A DNA stretch of 64,000 bases from Arthrobacter humicola (GTDB lineage: Bacteria > Actinomycetota > Actinomycetes > Actinomycetales > Micrococcaceae), in assembly GCF_022803015.1 (NCBI RefSeq), contig NZ_JAFKON010000001.1:806001-870000 (forward strand). Direction: 5' to 3'. Below are positions 36,581 to 46,123 of this stretch, in pieces (position 1 is the stretch's first letter; each line of letters opens with the position of its first letter). Made by a program: the position numbers and the translations under genes. The notes beneath the pieces were generated by a model that worked only from the letters and a program-made list of their open reading frames with translations, was not told the DNA's origin and made no database searches.

Positions 36581-38851
36581 ATGCGTAAATCCACCAGCAG
36601 CTTGGCTGACCCTGCTGCTGCGCCGCCGTCGGCCGCCGACGCCAACGACGCCAATGGACCCGAACGATCCGACGGGCCGGCGGCCACCCGTACCCCCGGC
36701 ACCGGCAAACCCGCCCGCGCAGGGAGCCTGCAGCGCGAATGGTCCAGGGCCTTCATCCTGGTGCTCCTTGCCCTGCTCGCCGGGGCCGCGGTAACCCTGG
36801 TCGGCGTCCGTTTTGTCACGGACCAAATCCAGCACGCTGCCGCACAGCACCGCGTCGAGTCGGAGGCCATCGCCGAGCTCCGGACCGGCATCGAGACCCA
36901 CGAACAAGCCGGACTCCAGCTGTTGTCCGCCCCGGCAGATCCGGCCGCTTTTTTGCTGCAACAAAAGGACATCTGCGCCCAGTTCGATGCCACCGCCCGG
37001 ATCCTGCCGGAGGCGTACGGCATGCGGGCCACAGTCCGCGAGGCCCGGGCCGCGTGGCAGGAGGGACTGTCCGCGCACAATCTCTGGGAAAGCCAGGTGG
37101 CCACTCTCCACGGCAACCGGGTGGCGGAGGCGCCGGCGTTCGCCGCGTCCAGCGCCAGGGCCCGCGCCCTGCTCGCCGACGTCCGTCGCGCTTCGCTCGA
37201 CGCGCTGGACGACGGCGTCGCCCGTGGGGCCGGGCTTCAGCAGATGGTATCGACCGTCCGCACGGCCCTCTTTGCGCTGGCCGCGGGCGGGGTTTTCTTT
37301 TTCCGACGGCGGATGACCAAGTACCTGATGCGCCCCGTGGAGGGTCTGTACCGCGGGGTCCTGAAGCTGCAGTCCGGTGATTACAGCCACCGGATCAGCG
37401 TTGTCCGCAATGACGAACTTGGGCAGCTGGCCGAGGCCTTCAATTCCATGGCCGCCACCGTGCATGACAACCACCTGGAACTGACCTTCCGCGCCACCCA
37501 CGACCCGCTCACGGGACTGGCCAACCGGGCAGTCCTCACCGAACGCCTCACCGCCGCGTTCGACCCCGAGGCAAAGAACCCGGAAGCAGCTGGCACCGAG
37601 GTCTGCGACGGGCATGAAGGCCTGCTGGTCATCGACGTCGACGACTTCAAAGACGTCAACGACTCGCTGGGCCATGAGGGCGGCGACGCGTTGCTCATTC
37701 AGCTGGCCCAACGGCTGCGGGGCTGCGTGCGCGGGCATGACCTCGTCGCCCGGCTGGGCGGCGACGAATTCGCGATCCTTGTGACGGATGAGGGCGGCAC
37801 GGCGACGGACGACGTCGCACGGCGCATCCAGGACACGCTGCGGGACCCTTTCTGCATCGATGACGTCCGGCTGAAGGTAACCGTCAGCATGGGCGCCGCC
37901 CAGCGCAGCGCCGGCACTGCAGATCCGGCCGAGCTGATGCGGCAGGCGGACTTCGCCATGTACATGGCCAAGCACGGCGGCAAAGGCCGCTACCAGCTCT
38001 TCGATGCCCGGGGGTATGACGAAATGACCTACCGGGCCGCTCTCCGGGCGGACCTCGCCACAGCCGTGCAGGCCGGGCAGTTGCGCCTCGACTACCAGCC
38101 CGTGGTGAATCTCGGCACCGGTGAGATCGCCGGGGTGGAGGCCCTGGTCCGCTGGGAGCACCCGACCCTGGGCCGGCTGGGACCGGCCGACTTCATCTCC
38201 TTGGCCGAGGAAACCGGCGAGATAGGCCCCATCGGCTGCTGGGTACTGGACACCGCAAGCCGTCACGTCGCCGGCTGGCGCCGGTCCCCGGGCACTGCCG
38301 AAGACTTCTGGGTCTCAGTCAATCTTTCCACTCTTCAGCTTTCGAGCGACCGGAACCTGGCAGCCCTGGAGCGCATCCTGGCCCACCCCGCCTCGCAGGC
38401 CGACAAGGTGATCCTCGAGGTCACCGAATCGGCCCTGGCCACGAGCGCCGACGGCGGGGTCGCTGCCCTGAACCGGCTGAAGAGCTTCGGCGTCCGCATC
38501 GCAATCGACGACTTCGGGACCGGTTTCTCCTCGCTCAGCACGCTCGCTGCGCTGCCCGCGGACATTCTCAAGATCGACCGTGCCTTCCTGTCCGGGCTGC
38601 CTGGGGACGCCCCGGCCGCGGCGATGCTCGAGGGCATTCTGGAAGTGGCCCGGAAACTGGACCTGGCCGTCATCGCCGAGGGCATCGAGCACACCGGGCA
38701 GCTGGATCTCCTGCGCTCGCTCGGCTGCGACATGGGCCAGGGCTTCCTTCTGGCCAGTCCCAGCCCGTCTCCCGTTCTCGAGGCGCTGCTGGCCTCCGGG
38801 GCCCGCCTGCAGCCGCCGGCCGGCATGGACGCGACGGCGGCCGGCGCCTGA
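36581..38851 (+). CDS. Membrane GGDEF-EAL cyclic-di-GMP protein
   Basis: A 756-residue protein: membrane helix (about 48-70), extracytoplasmic helical sensor, second helix (about 228-246), HAMP (about 247-300), GGDEF domain with intact LGGDEF (GGDEF at 393-397) and EAL domain with intact EAL (520-522), DDFGTGFSSL and AEGIE. Both catalytic signatures are intact, so it may make and break cyclic di-GMP; which activity dominates cannot be read. ATG 36581 was chosen for GGAGG nine bases upstream. Confidence 0.92.
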   Translation: MRKSTSSLADPAAAPPSAADANDANGPERSDGPAATRTPGTGKPARAGSLQREWSRAFILVLLALLAGAAVTLVGVRFVTDQIQHAAAQHRVESEAIAELRTGIETHEQAGLQLLSAPADPAAFLLQQKDICAQFDATARILPEAYGMRATVREARAAWQEGLSAHNLWESQVATLHGNRVAEAPAFAASSARARALLADVRRASLDALDDGVARGAGLQQMVSTVRTALFALAAGGVFFFRRRMTKYLMRPVEGLYRGVLKLQSGDYSHRISVVRNDELGQLAEAFNSMAATVHDNHLELTFRATHDPLTGLANRAVLTERLTAAFDPEAKNPEAAGTEVCDGHEGLLVIDVDDFKDVNDSLGHEGGDALLIQLAQRLRGCVRGHDLVARLGGDEFAILVTDEGGTATDDVARRIQDTLRDPFCIDDVRLKVTVSMGAAQRSAGTADPAELMRQADFAMYMAKHGGKGRYQLFDARGYDEMTYRAALRADLATAVQAGQLRLDYQPVVNLGTGEIAGVEALVRWEHPTLGRLGPADFISLAEETGEIGPIGCWVLDTASRHVAGWRRSPGTAEDFWVSVNLSTLQLSSDRNLAALERILAHPASQADKVILEVTESALATSADGGVAALNRLKSFGVRIAIDDFGTGFSSLSTLAALPADILKIDRAFLSGLPGDAPAAAMLEGILEVARKLDLAVIAEGIEHTGQLDLLRSLGCDMGQGFLLASPSPSPVLEALLASGARLQPPAGMDATAAGA

Positions 38852-38888
38852 GCCAGCCGAAGGACCGGACAGGCGGTCGGCGTTGTGC

Positions 38889-39836
38889 TCAAACGGCGGG
38901 GAAGTCCAACGAGGGCTCGTCCGCGGTGGCGAGTGTCAGCACGGCCTCTTCCACGGTTTCGTGGTCCTCAAGTTCGCGTTCAACGCGGCGTAGGGCCACG
39001 GCGACGTCGTGTTCCCGGAGATCTCCCTGTATGTCCACGGCCGCCACGACGTAGAGCTTGCGCGGGCCGACGTATTCGAGATGCAGGTACGTGATGCGTT
39101 CGATCTCTGGGTGTTCGAGGAGGCGGCGGGCCATGCTGCCCTCGATATCGCCGGTCACGGCTTGTCCCACCAGGAAGCGCCGGTTCCGCTCGATCAGCAC
39201 GACGGCAACCACGGCCAGGAGGATGCCCACCAGAATGGACCCCACGGCGTCCGGCACGGAGGACCCCGTGACCTGGTGCAGGAATATCCCGGCGAAGGCG
39301 ATGAGCAGGCCAACGAGCGCGGCCCCGTCCTCGGCGAAGACGGCGCGCAGCGTGGGGTCGGAGCCCTTGAGGACCTGCTCGAGGGTGTTCCGGTCAAGCT
39401 CTCGCGCCGCCTTCCGGTTTTGCCGGAACGCCTGGATGAAGGACACGCCTTCAAGGACGAACGCGATGGTCAGCACCAGGTAGGCGATCCCATAGTCACC
39501 TGGCGGTTCCGGGGTGATCAGCTGCTGGATGCCGTGCATCACCGACACCACCGCGCCGGCCGTAAACAGGCCAAAGGCGGCGATCATTGACCATACGTAG
39601 GCCTCGCGCCCGTAACCCATGGGGTGGGCTTTGTCGCGTTTCCGCGCGGCTTTCCGTTCGGCGATGAGCAGGAAGACCTGGTTGCCGGTATCGGCCCAGG
39701 AGTGGGCCGCCTCGGCAGTCATGGACGCCGAGCCAGAGATGAGTGCGGCCACTGTTTTGGCTGCCGCGACGAGGACGTTCGCTGCAAAGGCAATCAGCAC
39801 TGTGAGCGATGCTGACCAGGACTTCTTACGCTTCAC
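38889..39836 (-). CDS. Cation diffusion facilitator transporter
   Basis: A 315-residue CDF transporter, which exports divalent metals (Zn, Fe, Co, Cd) in exchange for protons. Six hydrophobic helices are visible; MTAEAAHSWADTGNQ carries the helix II metal residues (Asp and neighbouring His) and FAEDGAALVGLLIAFAGIFL those of helix V. A C-terminal cytoplasmic domain (about 215-315) follows. GTG start after GGGAGG. Metal specificity is not clear. Confidence 0.9.
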   Translation of the reverse strand: MKRKKSWSASLTVLIAFAANVLVAAAKTVAALISGSASMTAEAAHSWADTGNQVFLLIAERKAARKRDKAHPMGYGREAYVWSMIAAFGLFTAGAVVSVMHGIQQLITPEPPGDYGIAYLVLTIAFVLEGVSFIQAFRQNRKAARELDRNTLEQVLKGSDPTLRAVFAEDGAALVGLLIAFAGIFLHQVTGSSVPDAVGSILVGILLAVVAVVLIERNRRFLVGQAVTGDIEGSMARRLLEHPEIERITYLHLEYVGPRKLYVVAAVDIQGDLREHDVAVALRRVERELEDHETVEEAVLTLATADEPSLDFPAV

Positions 39837-40006
39837 GCAATTTTCCCTCCCTCGGCTGCAGGATGCATGCCAGTGACTACGCTATCTCCCCGGGCTCTCC
39901 CGGACCGGCGTTCGACGCCGACTGGTTCCATTCGTGCCGGTCAGGCGCACAATATAGCTAGTACCTTCATCCGCTCGTTTCCTCAAGCCGCTCGGGGTGG
40001 TGCGCA

Positions 40007-40402
40007 ATGAATGCTCGTCGGAAGCTGTCGTCGCTATTGGTGCTCCTGATCTTGCTGGGCACCGGCGGGTGCGCCGGCGGCAGCGGATCGCCGGCGTCGA
40101 CGTCGGCGCCCCCACCCGGCCCTGCCTACGGGGCCGGCCCGACGGCGGGCACCGCCGCCGCCACCATCACCATCAAGGACTTCGCCTACGGCGACCCGCT
40201 CACCGTGGCCCCCGGCGCGGCGGTCACCGTCACCAACATGGATGCCGCGGCGCACACGGTCACGGCTGACGAAGGTTCAGCGTTCGATGCCCAGGTCACG
40301 GGCGGCGGCACTGCCACTTTCACTGCGCCGACGAAGCCCGGATCCTACGCGTATCACTGCACCTACCATCCGGGCATGCACGGGACGCTGGTGGTCAAAT
40401 GA
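40007..40402 (+). CDS. Cupredoxin-domain lipoprotein
   Basis: A 131-residue exported lipoprotein: signal peptide with lipobox ending at Cys22 (LLGTGGC), a Pro/Ser/Gly linker, then a plastocyanin/azurin-like domain. The type 1 copper ligands are all visible: His83 (AAHTV), Cys118, His121 and Met124 (CTYHPGM). It probably transfers electrons or carries copper at the outer membrane face. Its TGA overlaps the next start (ATGA). Confidence 0.88.
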   Translation: MNARRKLSSLLVLLILLGTGGCAGGSGSPASTSAPPPGPAYGAGPTAGTAAATITIKDFAYGDPLTVAPGAAVTVTNMDAAAHTVTADEGSAFDAQVTGGGTATFTAPTKPGSYAYHCTYHPGMHGTLVVK

Positions 40403-40857
40403 GCGCCCAGAGCCCCGGACGGACCGTGCGGGTCCATACGGCCGGCATGACACTGCGAATCCTCACGGCCGTTGCCCTGTTCATTGACGCCGCCGTCCAC
40501 ATCCACCTGGCCCCGGGCTACCAGGCGGGGAACTCCGCGGGAATCGGCCAAGGGAACCTGTTCCTGCTGGAATCGGCTGCCGCTGTGCTGGCCGGGTTGT
40601 ACGTGCTGCTGCGCGGCAGCAGGGCGGCCTTCGCCGTCGCATTCGTCGTCGCGCTGAGCGCCTTCGTGGCCGTGGTGGCCTACCGTTACGTGAATATTCC
40701 GGCGTTCGGGCCTTTCCCGGCCATGTACGAGCCCATCTGGTTCTTCGAGAAGTCCGTCAGCGCCGTGGCCGAAGGCGCCGGCGCCGTCCTGGCGGCCATC
40801 GGTTTCGTCCGGGCCGGACGGCGGACGAACGGGCAGGGCGCCCAGTCCAAGCACTGA
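40399..40857 (+). CDS. Four-helix membrane protein coupled to the cupredoxin
   Basis: A 152-residue protein with four predicted membrane helices and a His-containing first segment (LFIDAAVHIHLAPGY). No family firmly recognised. Translational coupling to the cupredoxin gene suggests the two act together, perhaps in copper or redox functions at the membrane, which is inference. The internal Met at residue 17 (MTLRILTAV) is an alternative start. Confidence 0.75.
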   Translation: MSAQSPGRTVRVHTAGMTLRILTAVALFIDAAVHIHLAPGYQAGNSAGIGQGNLFLLESAAAVLAGLYVLLRGSRAAFAVAFVVALSAFVAVVAYRYVNIPAFGPFPAMYEPIWFFEKSVSAVAEGAGAVLAAIGFVRAGRRTNGQGAQSKH

Positions 40858-40884
40858 CCAACCCCGGGCCGCGGACTTGCTAGC

Positions 40885-41814
40885 ATGTGGGCGGGGTGGT
40901 TCAGGCTGAAGTCGTTTGCAGTAGGCACGAAACAAGAGGACACGGCGTCTACAGGCACGGGATCAGCAAACGTGCCCGGAAGCCGGCCTGCAGAACCGAT
41001 GAGGGCCACTGCTTCCCCGGCGCCAGGGCAGACCGGGCCAGGATCGGCAGCCGCCCGCCGTGCCGTGGCGGATGCCGGCACCGCCGTCGGCGCCTATCTT
41101 GTGGCCTGGGCCTGGGCCTGGGCCTGGTTCGGCGCGGCGGTCTTCAGGGATCCTGTTCCCTGGCTCCTGGCCCTGGCGGCGGGGGCCGCGGTGATCATCC
41201 GGGCCGCCGGCTCCGTTTTGCGACGGAAACCGCGTTTTTCCACCCGCGCGGACCGCGTCACCCTCGGCCGGGCCGGCATCGTGGCCTTTTGTGCCGCCGA
41301 AACGGTGGTGGGGTTGATCGCCGGAGCCGGACCAAGCCTTCTGGTGGTGGTCCTGGGCACGGCCGCGTTCCTGCTCGATGCCGTGGACGGACGGGTGGCC
41401 AGGTTCACGGGTTGTGCCACGGCCGAGGGTTCGCGCCTGGATTCGGATACGGACGCCGCGCTGGTCCTGGTGCTGTCCTGCGCGGCGGCGGGAAAGTTCG
41501 GCCTGTGGCCCCTGGGCATCGGCCTGATGTACTACGCGTTCCTCGCAGCGGCCTGGTTCCGGCCGTCCCTGAAGAACCCGCTGCCGTCCAGCACTGTCCG
41601 CAGGGTCATCGGAGCCGCCCAGCCGGCGGCCCTGCTGTTCGCCCTGTTGCCGGCGGTGACTCCGGCGCTGGGAGCCATGGTGCTCGGGCCGGCGCTTGGG
41701 CTGCTGGCCTTTTCATTCGGGCGGGACGTGGTCAAGCTGGAACGGCTCCGGGCGGGACGCGCTTCGGCCGCCGGCTTCCCCGCCACCCGGGCCGGTTCAC
41801 CCGCAGGAACCTAA
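40885..41814 (+). CDS. CDP-alcohol phosphatidyltransferase family protein
   Basis: A 309-residue membrane enzyme of phospholipid synthesis. The full CDP-alcohol transferase motif D-x2-DG-x2-AR-x8-G-x3-D-x3-D is present, starting DAVDGRVAR and ending GSRLDSDTD. Several helices flank it. The start is unclear: ATG 40885 overlaps a TAGCAT box that could be a -10, so GTG 40972 or ATG 40999 may be the real start. An in-frame run of four GCCTGG units gives AWAWAWAW in the first helix. The product lipid is unknown. Stop overlaps the convergent Rieske gene by four bases. Confidence 0.85.
   Translation: MWAGWFRLKSFAVGTKQEDTASTGTGSANVPGSRPAEPMRATASPAPGQTGPGSAAARRAVADAGTAVGAYLVAWAWAWAWFGAAVFRDPVPWLLALAAGAAVIIRAAGSVLRRKPRFSTRADRVTLGRAGIVAFCAAETVVGLIAGAGPSLLVVVLGTAAFLLDAVDGRVARFTGCATAEGSRLDSDTDAALVLVLSCAAAGKFGLWPLGIGLMYYAFLAAAWFRPSLKNPLPSSTVRRVIGAAQPAALLFALLPAVTPALGAMVLGPALGLLAFSFGRDVVKLERLRAGRASAAGFPATRAGSPAGT
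41104..41127. repeat. Hexanucleotide repeat (GCCTGG)4 inside a coding region
   Basis: Four exact GCCTGG units in frame code Ala-Trp repeats in the first membrane helix of the CDP-alcohol transferase. Changes in unit number would keep the frame. Confidence 0.8.
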
Positions 41815-43313
41815 CGCGGTGCGGGTCTCGGCGCCAGGTCCTTCGTCGCCGGGCCCTGGATGACGGCGCCGTCGGCGGCAAACCGCGAGCCGTGGCAGGG
41901 GCAGTCCCACGTCGAATCGTCCGCGTTGAACGCGACCGTGCAGCCCAGATGCGTGCAGATGGCCGAGACGGCGAGGAGGTCCCCGGCAGCGCCAGCGTAG
42001 ACGGCGGTCATTTCGCCGTCGATCTCCACGACGGTGCCTTCGCCGGGTCGCAGCCCGGCGACGGCCGGTTGGGCCGGCAGCCGGTGTGGGGGCGGCTGGT
42101 CCGGTTGCTGCCGCACCCCGCCTGCCTGGCCGGCGGAAGGGCGGTTGGTATCGAAAACCGCGGCCCAGGGGTTGTGCCGGCCCGACAGGGTGTCGGCCAG
42201 GATCAGGGCGGCAGCGGTGCCGTTGGTCAGGCCCCATTTTCGCAGGCCGGTGATCACATGAAGGTGCGCCGCCGTCGGTGTCAAAGTCCCGGCGTAGGGC
42301 AACCCGTCGACGGGCATGTTGTCCTGCGTGGACCAGCGGAAGCTGGTCTCCCCGGTGCCGAGGCGTTCCCGGGAGAAAGCCGCGAGGCGGCGGTACCGCG
42401 CGGCGGCATCGCTGGCGTCGGCGGCACGGTGCCCCTCGCCGCCGGTGAGAACGAACCGGGCGCCCTCAATGTCGATCGCCAAGATGGAGCGCATCGGCTC
42501 GTCGACGCTGATGAAGGTCCCGTCCAGGGGCACGGCAGGTGCCAGGCTGGCAACGACGTAGGAACGGTGCAGGTAGCAGCGCCCGGCAAACAGCCCGGCG
42601 TCGCCAACGGGGACGTTGGTGGCAATGATCACCTCGCGCGCCCGGACGGTGCCGCTCCCGGTCTTGACGACGGCGGGCACCCCGTCGCGGACCGAGGTGA
42701 CGCGCGAGTCCTCCAGTACGTGGCTTCCGCTCCCGTCCACGGCGCGGGCGAGGCCTTGGAGGTATTTCACCGCGTGGAGTTGTGCCTGGCCGTCGAACCG
42801 GACTGCGCCCCGGGTACCGAACGGCAGCGGCACCTCGGAGGTAAAGACAGCTGGCAGGCCGAGCCGTCCGGCCAGGGCCGCCTCGCCGCGGACCCTGGCG
42901 AGGGCGTCGTCGGATTCGGCGTAGGTGTAGTTGGACACCCTGCGGAAGTCGCAGTCGATGCCCTCCTCCGCGACGACACGCGCAATGTGCTCGATGGCGG
43001 CCTGGTTGGCCTGCCCGTACGTGCCCGCGACGTCCGGTCCGTGCCGGTCCGCGAGTTCGGTGTAGGCCAGCCGGTGCAGTGAGGTGACTTTGCCGGTGGT
43101 GTGCCCCGTAACGCCGGTGCCAATGCGGGCTGCCTCCAGGACCGCGACGGTGCTGCCGGCGCGTTTGAGGGCCAGCGCCGCCGTCAGGCCGGCGATCCCT
43201 CCCCCGACGACGGCGACGTCGACCTCAAGATCCGTGTCCAGGGAGGGATAGCGGGTGGTACCGGTTGTGGCGAGCCAGAGCGAAACCTGCCGTCCTTCGA
43301 GCCGTTCACCCAC
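41811..43313 (-). CDS. FAD-dependent oxidoreductase with C-terminal Rieske domain
   Basis: A 500-residue protein. The DAO-type FAD domain has VVGGGIAGLTAALAL (about residues 35-49); the C-terminal Rieske [2Fe-2S] domain has CTH (Cys453, His455) and CPCH (Cys471, His474). Such fusions are common in actinobacteria and bacilli; the substrate is unknown, though a glycine-oxidase-like amine is possible. GTG 43313 was chosen for AGAAGG seven bases upstream. It lies 28 bases after the DUF2252 gene on the same strand, so they are probably one operon. Confidence 0.88.
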   Translation of the reverse strand: MGERLEGRQVSLWLATTGTTRYPSLDTDLEVDVAVVGGGIAGLTAALALKRAGSTVAVLEAARIGTGVTGHTTGKVTSLHRLAYTELADRHGPDVAGTYGQANQAAIEHIARVVAEEGIDCDFRRVSNYTYAESDDALARVRGEAALAGRLGLPAVFTSEVPLPFGTRGAVRFDGQAQLHAVKYLQGLARAVDGSGSHVLEDSRVTSVRDGVPAVVKTGSGTVRAREVIIATNVPVGDAGLFAGRCYLHRSYVVASLAPAVPLDGTFISVDEPMRSILAIDIEGARFVLTGGEGHRAADASDAAARYRRLAAFSRERLGTGETSFRWSTQDNMPVDGLPYAGTLTPTAAHLHVITGLRKWGLTNGTAAALILADTLSGRHNPWAAVFDTNRPSAGQAGGVRQQPDQPPPHRLPAQPAVAGLRPGEGTVVEIDGEMTAVYAGAAGDLLAVSAICTHLGCTVAFNADDSTWDCPCHGSRFAADGAVIQGPATKDLAPRPAPR

Positions 43314-43341
43314 GGCGGCGCCTTCTACTGAACATCCGGAA

Positions 43342-44781
43342 TCAGAGGCCCTCAGTGGCTTCCAGCCGCCCCGAGCGAACCGCATCGGCGAAGGCCTCGT
43401 AGTCCTTTTCGTTCTGGTCCGCGTACCGCTCGGAGAAGTCGGTGATGGAGCGTTCGAACTTGTCACTCTTACCGAGGTAGGACGCGATCGCGATGGGGTC
43501 GCCGGACCGGGCGTGGGCCCGCGCCAGCGTCCAGCCGCAGGCGCCGGCATAGAAGGTCATGCCGAGCGGCTTCATCCCTTCCACAATGGCTGAGCCCTTC
43601 ATGTCACGCAGTTGGCGCCAATACAGGTACCGGTTGTCCTGTACCCCCTTGGTCCATCCCAGGAAGATGTCGCTCGCGGCCTGCATCATCCGCTGGCCCT
43701 GCACCACACGCTCGCCCGGCTGCTTGAACTTGCTCTTCGGTAAGTGGTCCTCGAGCACCGACCTCGTCGCCTCCTTGACCTGAAGAAACAGCGGATCCTG
43801 CTCATCCCGGCCCTGGAGCAAGGCGATGAACGCCCGCGTGCCGACACTGCCGACGCCCACGACCTTGCGGGCGACATCGATGACTTCGAAGCGCTCCAGC
43901 AAGATTCGTCGGTCGTCTGGCAGCGTGGCCCGGTAGGAACGGAGCTGCTCACGAACCGCTTTCTGAATCCCATCCGCAGACATGCCGAACGATTCACCCA
44001 GCTCCCGCGAGGGAATGACGATCGGCGGCTGGCTGACGATCCGGTACTCCCCGTCCACCCGCTCGGCGAGCTTGGAGAGTGCCTGCAGGCTGTCGCGGGT
44101 GTGGGCCTTGGCGACGTTCTGTTTCGCCGTCTTTTCCATGCCGTGGGCTGCCTTCTTGAGGGCCTTGCCCTTTTGGGTTGCCACGGCCAGCTCTATGGTT
44201 TCCATCAGCTGTTCCTCGGACAGACGGGCGTACCAGATGTCCAGGGTGCCCATCTGTGCGAACTCTGCCATCGCCTCGCGGTAAGCCCGAACGGCGGTGA
44301 GTGTCGCGTCGCGCGTTTCTTCCTTGGTGAACGCGTTGTTCCGCGCCGCGATGGTAAAGCTCGCGGCCATGCGTTTGACGTCGTACTCGAATGGGCCGGG
44401 CAGAGTTTCGTCGAAATCGTTGAGATCGAACAACAGGGTTCGCTCTGGTGAGGCGAAGACGCCAAAGTTGGATAAATGGGCGTCCCCGCACAGTTGGGAC
44501 ACCAGGCCGGCCCGGGGAGTGTCTTTCAGATCGGTTGCCATGATCTTGGCGGCGCCCCGGTAGAACGTGAACGGTGAGACCAGCATCCGGCCGTGCCTCA
44601 CCGGAACGAGGTCCTGTTCGCGGGTGAGGTTCTGTTCCTCGAGCAGCGCGACCGGATCCGGGCGGTCGGACGCGGGGACCCAGCCTGCGTGGCTGGAGAC
44701 GGGCGTCTTTTCCCGGCGCCCCTTGCCCTTCGCAGCACGCTCCTCGACGCTCGGATGCTTGACTTTTTTGGTCTCGGCCAT
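43342..44781 (-). CDS. DUF2252 family protein
   Basis: A 479-residue DUF2252 protein, a family with a kinase-like look found mostly in actinobacteria and proteobacteria. Typical parts: RHGRMLVSPFTFYRGAA, GDAHLSNFGVF and FDLNDFDETLPGPFEYDVKR, which recall the catalytic loop (GDxHxxN) and metal-binding DFD-like motif of aminoglycoside-phosphotransferase folds. No substrate is known. ATG 44781 follows GGGAGG. Probably co-transcribed with the Rieske oxidoreductase. Confidence 0.88.
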   Translation of the reverse strand: MAETKKVKHPSVEERAAKGKGRREKTPVSSHAGWVPASDRPDPVALLEEQNLTREQDLVPVRHGRMLVSPFTFYRGAAKIMATDLKDTPRAGLVSQLCGDAHLSNFGVFASPERTLLFDLNDFDETLPGPFEYDVKRMAASFTIAARNNAFTKEETRDATLTAVRAYREAMAEFAQMGTLDIWYARLSEEQLMETIELAVATQKGKALKKAAHGMEKTAKQNVAKAHTRDSLQALSKLAERVDGEYRIVSQPPIVIPSRELGESFGMSADGIQKAVREQLRSYRATLPDDRRILLERFEVIDVARKVVGVGSVGTRAFIALLQGRDEQDPLFLQVKEATRSVLEDHLPKSKFKQPGERVVQGQRMMQAASDIFLGWTKGVQDNRYLYWRQLRDMKGSAIVEGMKPLGMTFYAGACGWTLARAHARSGDPIAIASYLGKSDKFERSITDFSERYADQNEKDYEAFADAVRSGRLEATEGL

Positions 44782-45105
44782 GATCGGCGACCTCCCTATT
44801 AGGTCCGGAACCGCCACCGGCACTGCTTGCCTGGGTCAGTCCCCGCCGAGCGCGCCAATGCGTCTCGGCTCAAGCTACTGCGATTCTGGCCCCGAACCGG
44901 CCCATCGTCAACGCATCGCTGATGGATCCCGCAGCGCAGGCTCAAAACGCCATCTGTTCCGCAGCCGGGCGACTGACCAATCGATTCATGCGGTTCGGGT
45001 GATGCCACCCCTGGTCGTGGCGGGTTACGTTCATGACGAGTCGGGCCGATCCGCTCACGTCGCGTCACTCGGCGCACACCACTGAAACCAGATGGAGACA
45101 TAACC
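44782..45105. other. Divergent intergenic region, no gene seen
   Basis: 324 bases between the minus-strand DUF2252 gene and the plus-strand gene at 45106. It must hold both promoters. I see no strong dyad, repeat or coding frame with good third-position bias. Confidence 0.5.
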
Positions 45106-45435
45106 ATGGCCGAAGAAGAAGCACCTGTTCTCGCCGTCCTCGCCGACATCACCGCCGTTTCGCTCGAACGCTCCACCCTTGAGCCTCGCGAACTGATGCT
45201 GGCCCGGATTGCGGCGCTCGCGGCGGTCGACGCCCCGGGCGCCTCCTACCTGTTCAACGCCGGTACCGCCGTGGACGTCGGCATCACCTTGGAGGATGTC
45301 CGCGGCGTCCTGATCGCCGTTGCACCCATCGTCGGCACTCCCCGGATCGTGGCGGCGACCACCAATCTCGTCCAGGCGCTGGGCTTTGCCCTCGAAATGG
45401 CGGAGGAAGAACTCGAAGCAGGGACCCGGGACTAG
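45106..45435 (+). CDS. Carboxymuconolactone decarboxylase-like protein without cysteines
   Basis: A 109-residue all-helical protein like the CMD/AhpD fold (LEPRELMLARIAALAAVDAP, then GITLEDVRGVLIAVAPIVGTPRIVAAT in two segments). It has no cysteine at all, so the CxxC peroxidase chemistry of AhpD is impossible. Function unknown. ATG follows GGAGACATAACC. Confidence 0.75.
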   Translation: MAEEEAPVLAVLADITAVSLERSTLEPRELMLARIAALAAVDAPGASYLFNAGTAVDVGITLEDVRGVLIAVAPIVGTPRIVAATTNLVQALGFALEMAEEELEAGTRD

Positions 45436-45516
45436 TACCCTTACCTACGAACCGCACGTCACGGCGTCGGCAGTTCCTCGTTGCATCTGCCACGATGCCC
45501 TGATTAAAGGCGGCCC

Positions 45517-46095
45517 ATGAACAAGAACCGGCTGGAGGCCTTCAGCGACGGGGTGCTGGCGATCGTCATCACCATCATGGTGCTGGAGCTTCACGTCCCA
45601 GCCGAACCGACCTGGCCGGCCCTGCTTCACGAGCTTCCAACCCTGCTCAGTTACCTGCTGAGCTTCATCTATGTCGGGATCTACTGGAACAACCACCACC
45701 ACATGCTGCATCTGGCCGGGCGGATCAACGGTGGGGTGCTCTGGGCAAACCTGCATCTGCTGTTCTGGCTCTCCCTCATCCCCTTCACCACCCGGTGGAT
45801 AAATGACACGGGCCTGGCCGAGGTACCCGTCCTCGTCTATGGGCTGGACCTGCTGTTCGCCGCCATTGCGTACTACATCCTGAAAACAACCCTGATCCGC
45901 CAGCAGGGACGCGGCGGCGCGCTGGACCGGGCCATGGGGCAGGACTGGAAGGGCAAGGGATCGCCCGCGCTCTACATCGCCGGGATGGGGCTCAGCCTGG
46001 TGAACCCGCTCTTGGGGATCGCCGCCTATTCGGTGGTCGCCGCGATCTGGCTCATCCCGGACCGGCGTGTGGAGCGGTTCATCGCGCACACGTGA
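45517..46095 (+). CDS. TMEM175-family potassium channel-like protein (DUF1211)
   Basis: A 192-residue membrane protein with six helices. The family signature RLEAFSDGVLAIVITIMVLEL is at the N-terminus; it contains the R-x3-FSD motif that lines the pore in bacterial TMEM175 channels. Also typical is YVGIYWNNHHHMLH. Bacterial members form tetramers and conduct K+. Normal family length. Confidence 0.88.
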   Translation: MNKNRLEAFSDGVLAIVITIMVLELHVPAEPTWPALLHELPTLLSYLLSFIYVGIYWNNHHHMLHLAGRINGGVLWANLHLLFWLSLIPFTTRWINDTGLAEVPVLVYGLDLLFAAIAYYILKTTLIRQQGRGGALDRAMGQDWKGKGSPALYIAGMGLSLVNPLLGIAAYSVVAAIWLIPDRRVERFIAHT

Positions 46096-46123
46096 GTCCA
46101 GAGGCGCATCTGTCCCGGGGCGG

